A DNA stretch of 64,000 bases from Ensifer sp. IC3342 (GCF_020193655.1 NZ_JADYVE010000018.1:1-64000); one strand, 5' to 3'. Shown: positions 28,180 through 37,561, counted from the stretch's first letter. Numbers and translations are program-made. Notes: generated by a model not told the origin, from the letters alone.

Positions 28180-28901
28180 TGGATATCGCCTTTGCCGCGG
28201 AAACGCTGGTAAGCCTGCTCTCGGCCCTGCCACTCACGCTTGAGCTCGCAATAACCGCTATCGCCTTCGGTGCGGTTCTCGCTCTTGCCCTGGCGCTCGC
28301 GCGCCTCTCCGGCATCCTCGCGCTCGACTGGTTCGCGCGCCTCTACGTCTTCGTTTTTCGCGGAACTCCGCTGCTCGTCCAGATCTTCCTGATCTACTAC
28401 GGTCTCAGCCAGTTCGGTGCGGTCAGGCACAGCATTTTCTGGCCGGTGCTGCGCGAGCCCTATTGGTGTGCCGTGCTCGCCCTGATGCTGAACACCGCGG
28501 CCTATGCAAGCGAGATCATCCGTGGCGGTCTGCTTTCGGTGCCGCACGGGCAGGTCGAGGCGGCGCGCGCCTGCGGCATGCCGCGTTTCATGATCTTCCG
28601 CCGCATCGTCATGCCGCTTGCCATCCGCCAGGCACTGCCCGGCTACGGCAACGAGATGATCTCGATGGTGAAGGCGACCTCGCTCGCCTCGATCATCACG
28701 CTCATGGAGATTACCGGGGTCGCCGCCAAGATCATTTCCGAAACCTACCGTGTGATTGAGGTCTTCGTCGTCGCCGGCGCCATCTATCTCGCCATCAATT
28801 TCCTGCTCACCCGGCTCATCGCCTTCGTCGAATACCAGTTGAGCCCGCATCAGCGCCAGCTGCTGCCCATGACCGGCAGGCTGAAGGGAGAATCCCATTG
28901 A
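28179..28901 (+). CDS. Amino-acid ABC transporter permease (HisM type)
   Basis: A 240-residue protein from the ATG at 28179. The frame is open further upstream, but that part overlaps the previous permease in another frame and is not coding. Hydrophobic segments and the loop [20 protein letters not shown] identify the HisM family. The stop overlaps the start region of the ATPase gene. Confidence 0.93.
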   Translation: MDIAFAAETLVSLLSALPLTLELAITAIAFGAVLALALALARLSGILALDWFARLYVFVFRGTPLLVQIFLIYYGLSQFGAVRHSIFWPVLREPYWCAVLALMLNTAAYASEIIRGGLLSVPHGQVEAARACGMPRFMIFRRIVMPLAIRQALPGYGNEMISMVKATSLASIITLMEITGVAAKIISETYRVIEVFVVAGAIYLAINFLLTRLIAFVEYQLSPHQRQLLPMTGRLKGESH

Positions 28902-29680
28902 ACATGTCCGCACAAGCCGCTCCGTCCGTCGCCATCAGCGTCCGGGATCTGCACAAGAGCTTCGGCCCGGTCGAGGTGCTGAAAGGGATATCGATCGACG
29001 CGCATGAGGGCGAGGTGATCTCGATCCTCGGCTCGTCGGGTTCGGGAAAATCGACGCTCTTGCGCTGCATCAACATGCTGGAGGTGCCGGATTCCGGTTC
29101 CATCGCGGTGGCCGGCGAGACGATCCGCCTCAAGGCAGCGGGCTGCGGCAAAAGCCGGCCTGCCGACCAGAGGCAGGTCGACCGCATCCGCTCCGAACTC
29201 GGCATGGTGTTCCAGAGCTTCAATCTCTGGTCCCACAAGACGGTGCTGGAGAACGTCATCGAGGCGCCCGTCCATGTACTGAAGCGGCCGCGCAGGGAAG
29301 CGATCGAGGAGGCGGAAGCACTGCTTGCCAAGGTCGGCATTGCCGACAAGCGCAACCACTATCCCGCTCATCTGTCCGGCGGCCAGCAGCAGCGTGCAGC
29401 GATTGCCCGTGCGCTCGCCATGCGGCCGAAGGCGATGCTTTTCGACGAGCCGACCTCCGCGCTCGATCCGGAACTCGTCGGCGAGGTGCTGCGCGTCATG
29501 CGCGGGCTCGCCGAAGAAGGCAGAACGATGCTGGTCGTGACCCACGAGATGGGCTTCGCCCGCGACGTATCGAGCCGCGTCGTCTTCCTGCACAGGGGCG
29601 CGATTGAGGAGGAGGGCGCGCCTGATGACGTCTTCACCAGCTCGAAATCCGAACGTTTCCGGCAGTTCATCAGCAATTAG
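28898..29680 (+). CDS. Amino-acid ABC transporter ATP-binding protein (HisP type)
   Basis: A 260-residue ATPase. I chose the TTG at 28898, 7 bp after GGAG; the ATG at 28904 is the alternative and removes two residues. Walker [10 protein letters not shown], signature [14 protein letters not shown], Walker [13 protein letters not shown] and the H-loop THEMGF are intact. It drives import of the ligands carried by both binding proteins that flank the permease genes. Confidence 0.93.
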   Translation: MNMSAQAAPSVAISVRDLHKSFGPVEVLKGISIDAHEGEVISILGSSGSGKSTLLRCINMLEVPDSGSIAVAGETIRLKAAGCGKSRPADQRQVDRIRSELGMVFQSFNLWSHKTVLENVIEAPVHVLKRPRREAIEEAEALLAKVGIADKRNHYPAHLSGGQQQRAAIARALAMRPKAMLFDEPTSALDPELVGEVLRVMRGLAEEGRTMLVVTHEMGFARDVSSRVVFLHRGAIEEEGAPDDVFTSSKSERFRQFISN

Positions 29681-29737
29681 GCGAATGACCTCCTGAAAGA
29701 ACCAAACAACCACCACAGCAAAAAGGGGAATACCGAA

Positions 29738-30592
29738 ATGCAGAAAACGACAGCGATCATGGCGGCCCTCGCCGTTGCCACGGGGCTTCTCGCCACGGCG
29801 GCACAGGCGGAAGAAAAGAAGTGGACGAAGATTACCATTGCCACCGAAGGCGCCTTCCCGCCCTATAACCTCACCAAGGCGGACGGAACGTTGGACGGCT
29901 ACGAGATCGAGCTTAGCAAATATCTCTGCGATCACATGAAGGTGGAATGCACCATCATTCCGCAGGGCTTCGACGGGATGATCCCAGCTCTCAATGCCGG
30001 TAAGTTCGACGCCATCATGGCTGGTATGTCGGCGACGGAAAAGCGCAAGGAAGTCATCAACTTTTCCATCTCCTACGGCAGCACCGGCCAAGCCTTCGCG
30101 ACGCTCAAGGGCAGCGAACTTGAAACGTTGCCGATGAAAGGCGAACTCTTCTCGCTGGCGTCCAACGAGGCGGGCGCCCGCAAGGCCGTCGAAGAGCTGA
30201 AGCCGCTTGTCGAAGGCAAGACGATCGGCGTCCAGAGCGCTTCGATCGCGGCGCGCTTCATCGACGAGTATCTGAACGAAGTCGTCGAAGTGCGCGAATA
30301 CAAGACGACTGAACAGCACGATCTCGATCTCGTCGCCGGCCGGGTCGATCTTGTTATGGCCTCGACGGGTTACCTGAAAACCGCGGTCGAAAAGCCGGCG
30401 AATGCCGACATGGCCATCGTCGGACCGCGCTTCCAGGGTGGCTTCCTTGGTGCTGGTAGCTCCGTCGGGCTGCGCAAGAGCGACACAGACCTGCAGGCGA
30501 TGTTCGACGACGCCATCACTGCGGCCAAGGCGGACGGCACGATCAAACGTCTTTCGGAAAAGTGGTTCGGCTTCGACCTGACGCCGCAATAA
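29738..30592 (+). CDS. Polar amino-acid ABC transporter substrate-binding protein (second)
   Basis: A 284-residue paralog of the protein at 26504, with a signal peptide of about 24 residues (ending AQAEEK). It keeps the EGAFPPYNLTKADGTLDGYE and LNAGKFDAIMAGMS segments. The two binding proteins flank one permease/ATPase set, so the transporter probably accepts two ligands or classes of ligand. It ends the operon; no strong terminator follows. Confidence 0.9.
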   Translation: MQKTTAIMAALAVATGLLATAAQAEEKKWTKITIATEGAFPPYNLTKADGTLDGYEIELSKYLCDHMKVECTIIPQGFDGMIPALNAGKFDAIMAGMSATEKRKEVINFSISYGSTGQAFATLKGSELETLPMKGELFSLASNEAGARKAVEELKPLVEGKTIGVQSASIAARFIDEYLNEVVEVREYKTTEQHDLDLVAGRVDLVMASTGYLKTAVEKPANADMAIVGPRFQGGFLGAGSSVGLRKSDTDLQAMFDDAITAAKADGTIKRLSEKWFGFDLTPQ

Positions 30593-30657
30593 GGCATTCC
30601 TGCTGCCGGGCGCAAAAGCCGCGTATTTGTTGAGTACGCGGTGTCCGCGCGTGTTCG

Positions 30658-30795
30658 GGACATGGCTTCAAGTTTACCAGCGGCGTCGGTGAAATCTTGG
30701 CGGACCTCGCGCTCGAGGGCGCAACCAGCTTGCCGGTGGCCGCCTTCTCTTTCGATGCCATGAACCGTTTTGTCGCTGCCCGCAAACCATCATGA
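30658..30795 (+). pseudogene. FAD-dependent amino-acid oxidase (SolA/DAO type), C-terminal remnant
   Basis: The frame ending at TGA 30793-30795 reads [20 protein letters not shown] and continues [13 protein letters not shown]. This is the conserved C-terminus of sarcosine/N-methyl amino acid oxidases. Nothing upstream matches the rest of the enzyme; the preceding sequence is the spacer after the binding protein. It is a dead fragment of perhaps 45 codons. Confidence 0.65.
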
Positions 30796-31204
30796 CGAGG
30801 ACGCCAGGGCGTCCGGGCGACAACCTGGTCATCGGCAACGGCAGTCCGTTGGCGAAAACGACGAACAAGGTGAGGGTCGCCCAGCTGGGAAACCGGAGGG
30901 ACCTGACCTCGCTTAATGATGCGCGCGCTACAGGAGATGTTGGGCTGTCCGCAACGGTTCAAAGTCACGCCCATATGAGGTGCCGGGCGCGTTGCAGACA
31001 TCCCAGCTTGGTTGATTGAGCGGCCGATTGCACCAGGAAACGGCTAATGACCGAAATATCATCCGTCAGCATTTGACGCGCAAATTTGACCCCGCTGACG
31101 CGCGGTGTTCTCGTTATGTACTCTCAAGATCGCATAGTGTATCAACGGGAACACGGCTATGGAGTTGCGGCGCTTCCGGAGAGGGTAGGCGGCCTCCTTC
31201 GAGC
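30796..31204. other. Spacer with dif-like repeat
   Basis: About 400 bp with no recognised gene. It includes the second dif-like repeat at 31126-31152 and lies between the oxidase remnant and the convergent PIN-toxin gene. Confidence 0.4.
31126..31152 (+). repeat. dif-like 27-bp direct repeat, copy 2
   Basis: Contains CGCATAGTGTAT, one change from the dif left arm plus spacer, and ends ACGGGAAC. It is oriented like copy 1 (21127-21153) and 24 of 27 positions match. It is 53 bp from the end of a toxin gene. Direct repeats of this type could act as recombination sites. Confidence 0.5.
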
Positions 31205-31771
31205 CTAAAGCGAGAGGATGTGGGGCTTTAGGACGTCCACGGTTTCCGTAAGGCCGTTTGCCTCCATATCCAAAAGCAGGACATCGGCGGTTTTTTCCGG
31301 CTTTCTGAAGCGCTCTCTCATGCGCCTAATCGCTGCTACCGCTCTACCGGTATCCAAGGCAATTGTATCAGCGATAAAGGCATCGGCCGACCTCACTTCA
31401 AGGTTCAACCGACGGAGCAATTCCTCGGGGAAGTCTCTCAGATTATCGGTCACAATTACAGCGGCTACATGCGCGTCGTTTTCGTCGGGGAGACCCTCGC
31501 AAGCGGAGAGAAACTGATCAAAATCAACGACCATCGCTTCCTCGAATGCAGCCTCCATGCTTACTCTTGCGCGCGATGCACGTACGGTGGCGTCGGCGAC
31601 GTCCTTATCGGCCAGGATCTTCTCGATGGTCTTCTGGGTCTCATCAAGGACAATCGCGGACCAGCGGAGGCGGAAAAATTCCGCTTCCGCAAGGGTCAGC
31701 AGCAAGTTTCGCTTTAGTGCACTTGCGAGTGTGCAGGCGTCGACGAAGGCGGTGAAGCGATTAGCGAACAA
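31205..31771 (-). CDS. PIN-domain ribonuclease toxin, internally shortened
   Basis: A 188-residue protein with the PIN nuclease fold: FVDACTLAS near the N-terminus (first catalytic Asp) and LPDENDAHVAAVIVTDNLRDFP around residue 100. In related proteins about ten residues separate HV(L)AA from VIVTDN; here they are missing, which removes most of a core helix. The gene is otherwise intact and coupled to an upstream HTH antitoxin gene. Activity may be reduced or lost. Confidence 0.75.
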   Translation of the reverse strand: MFANRFTAFVDACTLASALKRNLLLTLAEAEFFRLRWSAIVLDETQKTIEKILADKDVADATVRASRARVSMEAAFEEAMVVDFDQFLSACEGLPDENDAHVAAVIVTDNLRDFPEELLRRLNLEVRSADAFIADTIALDTGRAVAAIRRMRERFRKPEKTADVLLLDMEANGLTETVDVLKPHILSL

Positions 31772-31773
31772 GC

Positions 31774-32232
31774 TTACAGATGTTCCGCGTCCAACTCGGC
31801 AAGATCTGCAAGGGCCTTACTCCGCTTCTCGTCGCGTTCCTTCTTGTATTTGAACAGATGATCGGCCTGAATCCTTCGATGTCGACCAACAAGCGAGTAC
31901 TCGATCTCGCCCTTATCGAGGAGGGAAATCAGGAATGGCCGCGATACATTGAGAATATCCGCTGCTTGTTGCGTCGTCAGCATCTTGCTGACGGGAACGA
32001 GCGTCACCGCGTCACCTTTTCCGATATGACGCAACAGCTCCATTAGGAGACTGGACAGCGCTGGGGTGAGGGTAATCTCCGTTGGCTGCTGCGTCTCATC
32101 GTCGAGCACGCGCAATTTTGCGTCGCCGGTAGCATGAGCCGCCAGTATCTTCCGCAGGTGGTTCGCGGCAGCTTTTTCGGAGGCCGACGGCAGACGCCCG
32201 CCCAGTTCCTGGGCTGCTGCTGGAACTGTCAT
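31774..32232 (-). CDS. Excisionase-type HTH antitoxin
   Basis: A 152-residue protein from the ATG at 32230-32232; upstream in-frame starts exist but add a low-quality stretch. The helix-turn-helix LTTQQAADILNVSRPFLISL, then GEIEYSLVGRHRRI, is the excisionase/MerR-like motif found in antitoxins paired with PIN toxins. The C-terminus is charged and probably binds the toxin. Only 2 bp separate it from the toxin. Confidence 0.78.
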   Translation of the reverse strand: MTVPAAAQELGGRLPSASEKAAANHLRKILAAHATGDAKLRVLDDETQQPTEITLTPALSSLLMELLRHIGKGDAVTLVPVSKMLTTQQAADILNVSRPFLISLLDKGEIEYSLVGRHRRIQADHLFKYKKERDEKRSKALADLAELDAEHL

Positions 32233-32479
32233 TTTGATAACCCTCCATTTGAAACCCATTTCTACCCCATATTCGAAGCAGACGCAATAAACGAAATAAA
32301 CGGAAATAGCCGAAGCGCTCAGAGCCGGCTCAACACCGGCTTTGTTGAAATACCTGGTCTGCAGTTCGATTCCGTTCAAGGCGATGGATACACAGTTGGC
32401 ACACCGGGCGGTCCGGTCTGCCGATCGACTCGGATGGGTGGAACCCGGATATTCGGAGACAGACCGTCGAATGGCGGCT

Positions 32480-32640
32480 TCCCGCTAAAGCGGCCAGGGC
32501 GACAGACCATCCTATCGACCAGTTCGTCCGGCCCGTCTTCCTCCACCATGCACCCCTGATCGAGCACGGCGATTGGTCCATCTTGGCAATGGTTGAAAGG
32601 CGATGCGCGACGTCGATTGCCGTCTTCCCCTCCATTACTA
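32480..32640 (-). pseudogene. ABC exporter ATPase, C-terminal remnant
   Basis: Minus-strand sequence reads MEGKTAIDVAHRLSTIAKMD and, after a frame change, IAVLDQGCMVEEDGPDELVD. These are the H-loop and D-loop-to-end segments of an ABC exporter ATPase. Only about 50 codons remain, and the two parts lie in different frames. Confidence 0.6.
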
Positions 32641-32669
32641 GCCACAGGCTCCGTGGATTCCGGCTCGGC

Positions 32670-33548
32670 TTATGTGAGAATAGCGGGCCTCAAAACTCGC
32701 TCGCACCACTCTCGAAAGCTGGTGGGGCTGCTGGTCGAGGAAGTGCGCTTCACCATGTGGTCCATGCCTTCATTCTTGGCGGTCAACATGTTGACCATAG
32801 CTTCCGCTATTCCCGCAGACGCGCCGCGGCTGATCATCATCGCTCTCATGTCCCCCATACTTATTTCCTGAAAGCGGATGGGCTTTTCGAGCACTTCGGA
32901 CATGATTGTCGCCATATCGTTGCAGGATAGGTCCTCCGGACCAAGGAGCGGAATTTCTTCCACGCCATTCCAGGATCGATCCAGCAGCAGCCGCGCAGCT
33001 ACATCGGCCACGTCGCGCGTCGCACAGACCGGTGCTCTGAAATTCCCCGAAGCCGGCCAGAAGAAAACGCCTTGATGCTTGATCGGCTCAAGCTGGCCAA
33101 GCATGTTTTCCATCAAAGAGGGACAAGAGAGCGCCCGGTAGCTTACGCCCGTACTCGCAATCATGTCGTCCATCTTGAGGGTCGCGGTCACATGTCCGGC
33201 GTCTTGCGGCCAGCCCCGGCCAAGCGCCGAGACGCTGACTACGCGCTTGCCGTGCAGGCCCTCGAACGCAGCCAAAGCCGGCCGCGCGAAGTCCACATAG
33301 GCGGCTTCGGCGCTTGGTGCGCGCAGGTCGGCCGCCACGAGCCAAAAGATGCTGTCTGCGCCATCGAACGCCTTCATGACGACGTCAGGCTGGATGTGCG
33401 ATCCCTCGATCACCTCCACGCGTTCGCGGTCTTCCAGGGGGAGCTTGGAAGGGTCGCGTGCGATCACCCGGATCTGCTCGCCGCAGTCGAGCAGCTTTGC
33501 AAGCACCTGGCGACCGATATTGCCCGTCGGGGCCGTGATGACGATCAT
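32670..33548 (-). CDS. NAD(P)-binding NmrA-like protein
   Basis: A 292-residue atypical SDR with an N-terminal Rossmann motif (VITAPTGNIGRQVL; GxxGxxG) and VVSVSALGRG. These NmrA/azoreductase-like proteins bind NAD(P) and act as redox sensors or quinone reductases. It is divergent from the AraC regulator at 33700, with about 150 bp between, and is probably its target. Confidence 0.87.
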   Translation of the reverse strand: MIVITAPTGNIGRQVLAKLLDCGEQIRVIARDPSKLPLEDRERVEVIEGSHIQPDVVMKAFDGADSIFWLVAADLRAPSAEAAYVDFARPALAAFEGLHGKRVVSVSALGRGWPQDAGHVTATLKMDDMIASTGVSYRALSCPSLMENMLGQLEPIKHQGVFFWPASGNFRAPVCATRDVADVAARLLLDRSWNGVEEIPLLGPEDLSCNDMATIMSEVLEKPIRFQEISMGDMRAMMISRGASAGIAEAMVNMLTAKNEGMDHMVKRTSSTSSPTSFREWCERVLRPAILT

Positions 33549-33699
33549 TTGCTTCTCCTAACCGAAAACTCGGGTCGCAAGCGGCGCATTGGCCGCATGG
33601 CGTCCGCTGTGTTTGTTGGAAGAAGCTAGGCGATTTGCTCCGGAACGATCCATGCTGTAGCGTTCGTATTTCCATTGCAATCGTTCGAAGTTGATGCTG

Positions 33700-34650
33700 A
33701 TGGACCCCCTGTCGGATATTCTCTCTCTGCTGAAGCCCAGAAGTTATGTCTCAGCCGGTTTTGACGCCGGCGGAGACTGGTCGCTCCAGTTCGGCACGTA
33801 TGAGGGTATCAAGTTCAATGCCGTTGTTGCTGGCCAGTGCTGGCTGTTGGTCGATGGCGTGCTCGATGCCGTTCTGCTGGAAGCCGGGGACTGTTTCCTG
33901 CTCCCCAAGGGGCGTCCTTTCCGGCTTGCCAGCGATCTCGCCTTGCCACCTGTCGACGCTAATACGGTCTTTGCCCCTGCGCGGCGCGGCGGTGTTGCTC
34001 AATGCAATGGCGGCGGTGACTTCTTTTTGGTGGGCAGCCGCTTCATGCTCGCCGGCGACCATGCGGATATCCTTCTAGGCGTGCTACCGCCGATCGTGCA
34101 TATCCGCAAGGAAGCTGATCAGGCGGCGCTGCGTTGGTCTCTCGAACGCATGAGACAGGAGCTGCGGGAACGGCGACCGGGAGCTTTTCTTGTGGCGGAG
34201 CATCTCGCTCACATGATGCTCGTCCAAGCCCTGCGACTGCATCTGGCCGAACGGGCCAGCGATGGCGTCGGATGGCTGTTCGCCTTGTCCGACAAACAGA
34301 TAGGCGCCGCAATGGCGGCCATGCACGCGCAGCCTGCACGGACTTGGACCTTGCAGGAGCTCGCCCATCACGTCGGCATGTCTCGCACGACCTTCGCCGT
34401 GCGATTCAAGGCAAAGGTCGGCCTCTCCGCGATCGACTATCTGACGCGCTGGCGCATGCTCCTGGCGGGGGACAGGCTGGCGAATACACAGCAATCGATT
34501 GCTGCGATCGCATCGTCACTCGGCTATGAGTCCGAAAGTGCCTTTGGCGCAGCGTTCAAAAGGGTCATGGGCTGCTCACCCAGGCAATTTGGTCGGAACG
34601 GAAATACTCGGGCAACCATTCGCGGAGCGAAGGATGCAGCCGCGATCTGA
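33700..34650 (+). CDS. AraC-family regulator with N-terminal cupin
   Basis: A 316-residue protein from the ATG at 33700 (a TTG and an ATG lie just upstream in frame). Residues 1-170 form a cupin_6-type sensor (GDWSLQF...LPKGRPFRL). Two HTH motifs follow (WTLQELAHHVGMSRTTFAVR and the AAIASSLGYESESAFGAAFK region). It ends next to a truncated insertion sequence, but the AraC domain is complete (CSPRQF near the C-terminus). It likely controls the NmrA-like gene. Confidence 0.88.
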   Translation: MDPLSDILSLLKPRSYVSAGFDAGGDWSLQFGTYEGIKFNAVVAGQCWLLVDGVLDAVLLEAGDCFLLPKGRPFRLASDLALPPVDANTVFAPARRGGVAQCNGGGDFFLVGSRFMLAGDHADILLGVLPPIVHIRKEADQAALRWSLERMRQELRERRPGAFLVAEHLAHMMLVQALRLHLAERASDGVGWLFALSDKQIGAAMAAMHAQPARTWTLQELAHHVGMSRTTFAVRFKAKVGLSAIDYLTRWRMLLAGDRLANTQQSIAAIASSLGYESESAFGAAFKRVMGCSPRQFGRNGNTRATIRGAKDAAAI

Positions 34651-34699
34651 TCGAAGAGGGGTGGTTTGGTGCGGAAATTGGCTTATCCAAGGTAATCCC

Positions 34700-35649
34700 T
34701 CGCCATCCCAATTGAAGTCGGCACGCGAGAAAGTCCCGTCTGTCCGGTTGGACTTATCGAACACAGGAATGTGCGGAGCAATCTCCTTTTCCTTGACAAG
34801 CCAGACCAGATTGTCAGCGGAGCCGTAGGCACTGTCGGCGACCAGATAGTCCGGCTTCAGACCAAAGCGCTTCTCTGTTCTGTCGATCATGGTGCGCAAA
34901 GCGCCAACTTCAGCCTGTCGAATGGCACGGGTGGCCTCGACATCGAGAATGACGCCATGGTCGGTGTCGATCAGATAGTTGGTGGCGTAGGCGAAGAAGG
35001 CATGGCCTTTATGGGCACCCGTCCACTGGGCTGCCGGGTCTGACGGGGAAACAAACTTCGGAGTTACCGGCGAAGCCGCACCAAAAGCAGCGTCATCAAG
35101 CACCGCCAGATATTCCTGAACGGAGCGGCCTGCATTCTCCTTCGCTTCTTGCGCGCTCCATTCTGCGCCCGATATCGAGCGCTGCTTGTTGGCATCCGCG
35201 GCAATCAAGCTGGCATCGACGGCAAAGCCTTCAGCACCGACAAGACCCTGTACCAGGCAGCGCTCAACCACCGTCTCGAACAGATGCCGAAGGATATCGC
35301 TTTGCCGGAAACGTCCATGGCGGTTCTTCGAAAAGCTGGAATGATCCGGCACCTTGCCGTCCAGTCCAAGCCGGCAAAACAAACGATAGGCGAGATTGAG
35401 ATGAACCTCCTCGCACAGCCGGCGCTCCGAGCGGATGCCCATGCTGTAGCCAATGATCAGCATGCGCATCATCAGTTCCGGATCGATCGACGGACGGCCC
35501 GTGCTGCTGTAGTAGGGCTTCAACTGCGCGCGGACGCCATCGAGGTGCAGGTGGTTGTCGATCCGGCGTAGGAGATGGTCGGCTGGCACGTGCTCATCGA
35601 GACTGAAATCGTAAAAGAGCTGCGCCGGAGCCGCCTGAAATCCCATCAT
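34700..35649 (-). pseudogene. IS1182-family transposase, 3'-truncated
   Basis: The first 310 or so residues match IS1182-type transposases (MMGFQAAPAQLFYDFSLDEH; the DDE-domain start FAVDASLIAADANKQRS; LVADSAYGSADNLVWLV). After FSRADFNWDGEG the normal zinc-finger-like C-terminal third is replaced by unrelated sequence that runs into the end of the AraC gene. The C-terminal catalytic glutamate region is missing. The right inverted repeat is near 35650-35720 but was not resolved. Confidence 0.75.
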
Positions 35650-35782
35650 TCGCCTGATCCCCTGCCAAATCACTCAGAGGATTGAATCACGCGTCCCAAG
35701 TGCCTGCAATGACGAGTTTTTCAACAGTATCCGCCATAAGCGGTCGTTCTCAACGGCGGGGCCGACAGCGTGCCCAGACGGT

Positions 35783-36167
35783 CTATGCGGGCGGTAATTC
35801 GAGGCCGTTCGGTAGTGAAATCCAGATGACAGTCTGCGCCTCTGGGGAATGGCGTGACAGATGGCCCTTGCCGTGAGTGTCCTCCACTAACACGAAGCTA
35901 CCCGCCTGAACGCGCCTCTCCGTCGCTTGTCTCGTATTCTACCGAACCATCCAGTCTGACCGTAAGTACCGGCTCCGGGACCTTATGCCAAGCAACCTCG
36001 CGCATGCCAGCTGGGATGTGGGTGATGCGGACGCGCGACGCCGGATAGCTGCCCGTAACGTCGAACGGCACGGCATCGGGGTGCACCGACCTCCTCGTTG
36101 TCGGCAATTCGATTTCGTCGAAATGTGACTCGCCATCCGGGGTGGCATAGATGCGAAGGCACTTCAC
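35783..36167 (-). pseudogene. Cupin-domain protein, frameshifted
   Basis: The first 85 codons (MKCLRIYATPDGESHFDEIE, then VRLDGSVEYETSDGE) stop prematurely at 35898. One base near 35903 shifts the frame; in the neighbouring frame the sequence continues SFVLVEDTHGKGHLSRHSPE and QTVIWISLPNGLELPP to a stop at 35783. The intact product would be a cupin of roughly 125 residues. The shift could be real or a sequencing error. Confidence 0.65.
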
Positions 36168-36572
36168 GCGGCTAACTCCTTTTAGTCCGCCATATTGAAA
36201 CGAAGCATGCCTACCATGAGGAAGCCAGGTAACACCACGGGTCTGGTGTCAGAGACCCGCTTGGGTCCCAAAGCTGCCGTCGCATCACTGATCCAGACAA
36301 CTCAGCGATAGCCGCCGCCCGGATACTAACCTCCCATCAGGTCGACTGATGGCGCTGGCAGGCGCCGTGTCCGTTGATGGTGTCTTGGCTCGGCAATTTC
36401 ACGAGAATTCTCTTTGTAGCGAGCCAATTGCTGGTTCGATGACGCCACCGCGATCAGAACGGCCGTGCTGTAGGCTCCTTATATAGGCAGTGTCACACTT
36501 CCGCACTCAATGCAGCAGTTGCTTTCATATCGTAGAACCTGATATGAAGCGTAGGAAAAGCGTGGGGATGAT
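36168..36572. other. Spacer with regulator operator
   Basis: About 400 bp between the cupin remnant and the arabinose-cluster regulator. The last 50 bp hold an inverted repeat (36524-36548) and the regulator's ribosome site. The rest shows no gene or repeat that I recognise. Confidence 0.4.
36524..36548 (+). promoter_or_regulatory. Inverted-repeat operator upstream of the ArsR-like regulator
   Basis: TTCATATC (36524-36531) and GATATGAA (36541-36548) form an inverted repeat with a 9-bp gap, 25 bp before the regulator start at 36573. The same TTCATAT/ATATGAA halves occur upstream of the arabinofuranosidase gene. This supports binding by the regulator itself at both sites. Confidence 0.55.
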
Positions 36573-37496
36573 ATGACTGGTAAAGTACTCGTGATTGATC
36601 CGATCGAACGGCAAGACCTCATCAAAGGTCTCGCAAGCGACGTTCGCGTGATGATGTTGAAGTTGCTTCGATCGAGCGGTCCGAAAAACGTGAACGAGAT
36701 CGCGGAGGAATTAAGTCTTCCCCAGTCAACGGCGTCGATCAACCTGAAGGTGCTCGAGGATTGCGGACTAATCTATACTGAGGGACAGCGGGCCAAAAAG
36801 GGCAGCCAGAAAGTCTGTTATTCGGCTTTCCGGGAGATTCTCATTTCGTTTTCAGAGCCAGTGGTTGATCGATTGGCGGACGCGATAGAAGTTTCCATGC
36901 CGCTTGGTCTATATACCCAGTTTGAAGTCACGGGCCCGTGTGGGATGTGCTCCAAGGATGGTGTCATCGGCCTTCTCGACGTACCAGACACCTTCCTCGA
37001 TCCGGACCGTATGAAAGCGGGGCTTCTGTGGTTTAACACGGGGTTCGTAGAATATCAGTTCCCCAACAACACCCTGCTCAAGAAGGCGAAACCTAAGGCG
37101 ATCGAATTCTCGATGGAACTGAGTTCTGAAGTGCCGGGGACGTCGGCAAACTGGCCATCCGACATATTTCTGCAGGTCAACGGAATCGAAATCGGCACTT
37201 GGACGTCGCCTGGCGATTATGGGGACAAAAGGGGTACTTTCACGCCGGACTGGTGGAAGCTCGCGGGTTCACAGTATGGCAAGCTCAAGAACTGGCGCAT
37301 CAACGAGCAGGGAAGTTTCGTCGATGGAGTGAAGATATCAAACATCAACCTCGATGACCTCGGTCTGGACAAGCATCGTTCAATCCGGTTGCGGGTTGGC
37401 GTCAAGGACGGGGCCGAGCATCCCGGCGGAATCAACATTTTCGGCAGCGGCTTCGGCAATTACGACCAGGATATCGTGCTCCGAATTCAAGTTTGA
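36573..37496 (+). CDS. ArsR-like HTH regulator with large C-terminal domain
   Basis: A 307-residue protein. Residues about 8-95 form an ArsR-type winged helix (LASDVRVMMLKLLRSSGPKN, then VNEIAEELSLPQSTASINLK). Residues 105-307 form a beta-rich domain (LWFNTGFVEYQFPNN; IFLQVNGIEIGTWTSPGDYG) that I do not assign to a named family; a sugar-sensing role is plausible. It is transcribed in the same direction as the GH51 gene, 105 bp upstream, and likely represses that operon. Confidence 0.8.
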   Translation: MTGKVLVIDPIERQDLIKGLASDVRVMMLKLLRSSGPKNVNEIAEELSLPQSTASINLKVLEDCGLIYTEGQRAKKGSQKVCYSAFREILISFSEPVVDRLADAIEVSMPLGLYTQFEVTGPCGMCSKDGVIGLLDVPDTFLDPDRMKAGLLWFNTGFVEYQFPNNTLLKKAKPKAIEFSMELSSEVPGTSANWPSDIFLQVNGIEIGTWTSPGDYGDKRGTFTPDWWKLAGSQYGKLKNWRINEQGSFVDGVKISNINLDDLGLDKHRSIRLRVGVKDGAEHPGGINIFGSGFGNYDQDIVLRIQV

Positions 37497-37512
37497 AAAG
37501 TCATACTTTCGC

Positions 37513-37561
37513 TTGACGTGACCCTTAATTCGGCTTCATATACCAACAAATTGGATATGAA
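37513..37561 (+). promoter_or_regulatory. Promoter and operator of the arabinofuranosidase operon
   Basis: TTGACG (37513-37518) and TCATAT (37536-37541), 17 bp apart, resemble -35 and -10 boxes. The half-sites TTCATAT (37535-37541) and ATATGAA (37555-37561) flank a 13-bp gap, and TTGGATAT recurs at 37551 and 37570. Occupancy would cover the -10 box. The likely binding protein is the regulator encoded at 36573. Confidence 0.5.

Noticed and set aside
28850-30589. 579-residue minus-strand frame
   Set aside because: It is antisense to an intact ATPase and binding-protein pair. Long antisense frames are expected in GC-rich coding DNA.
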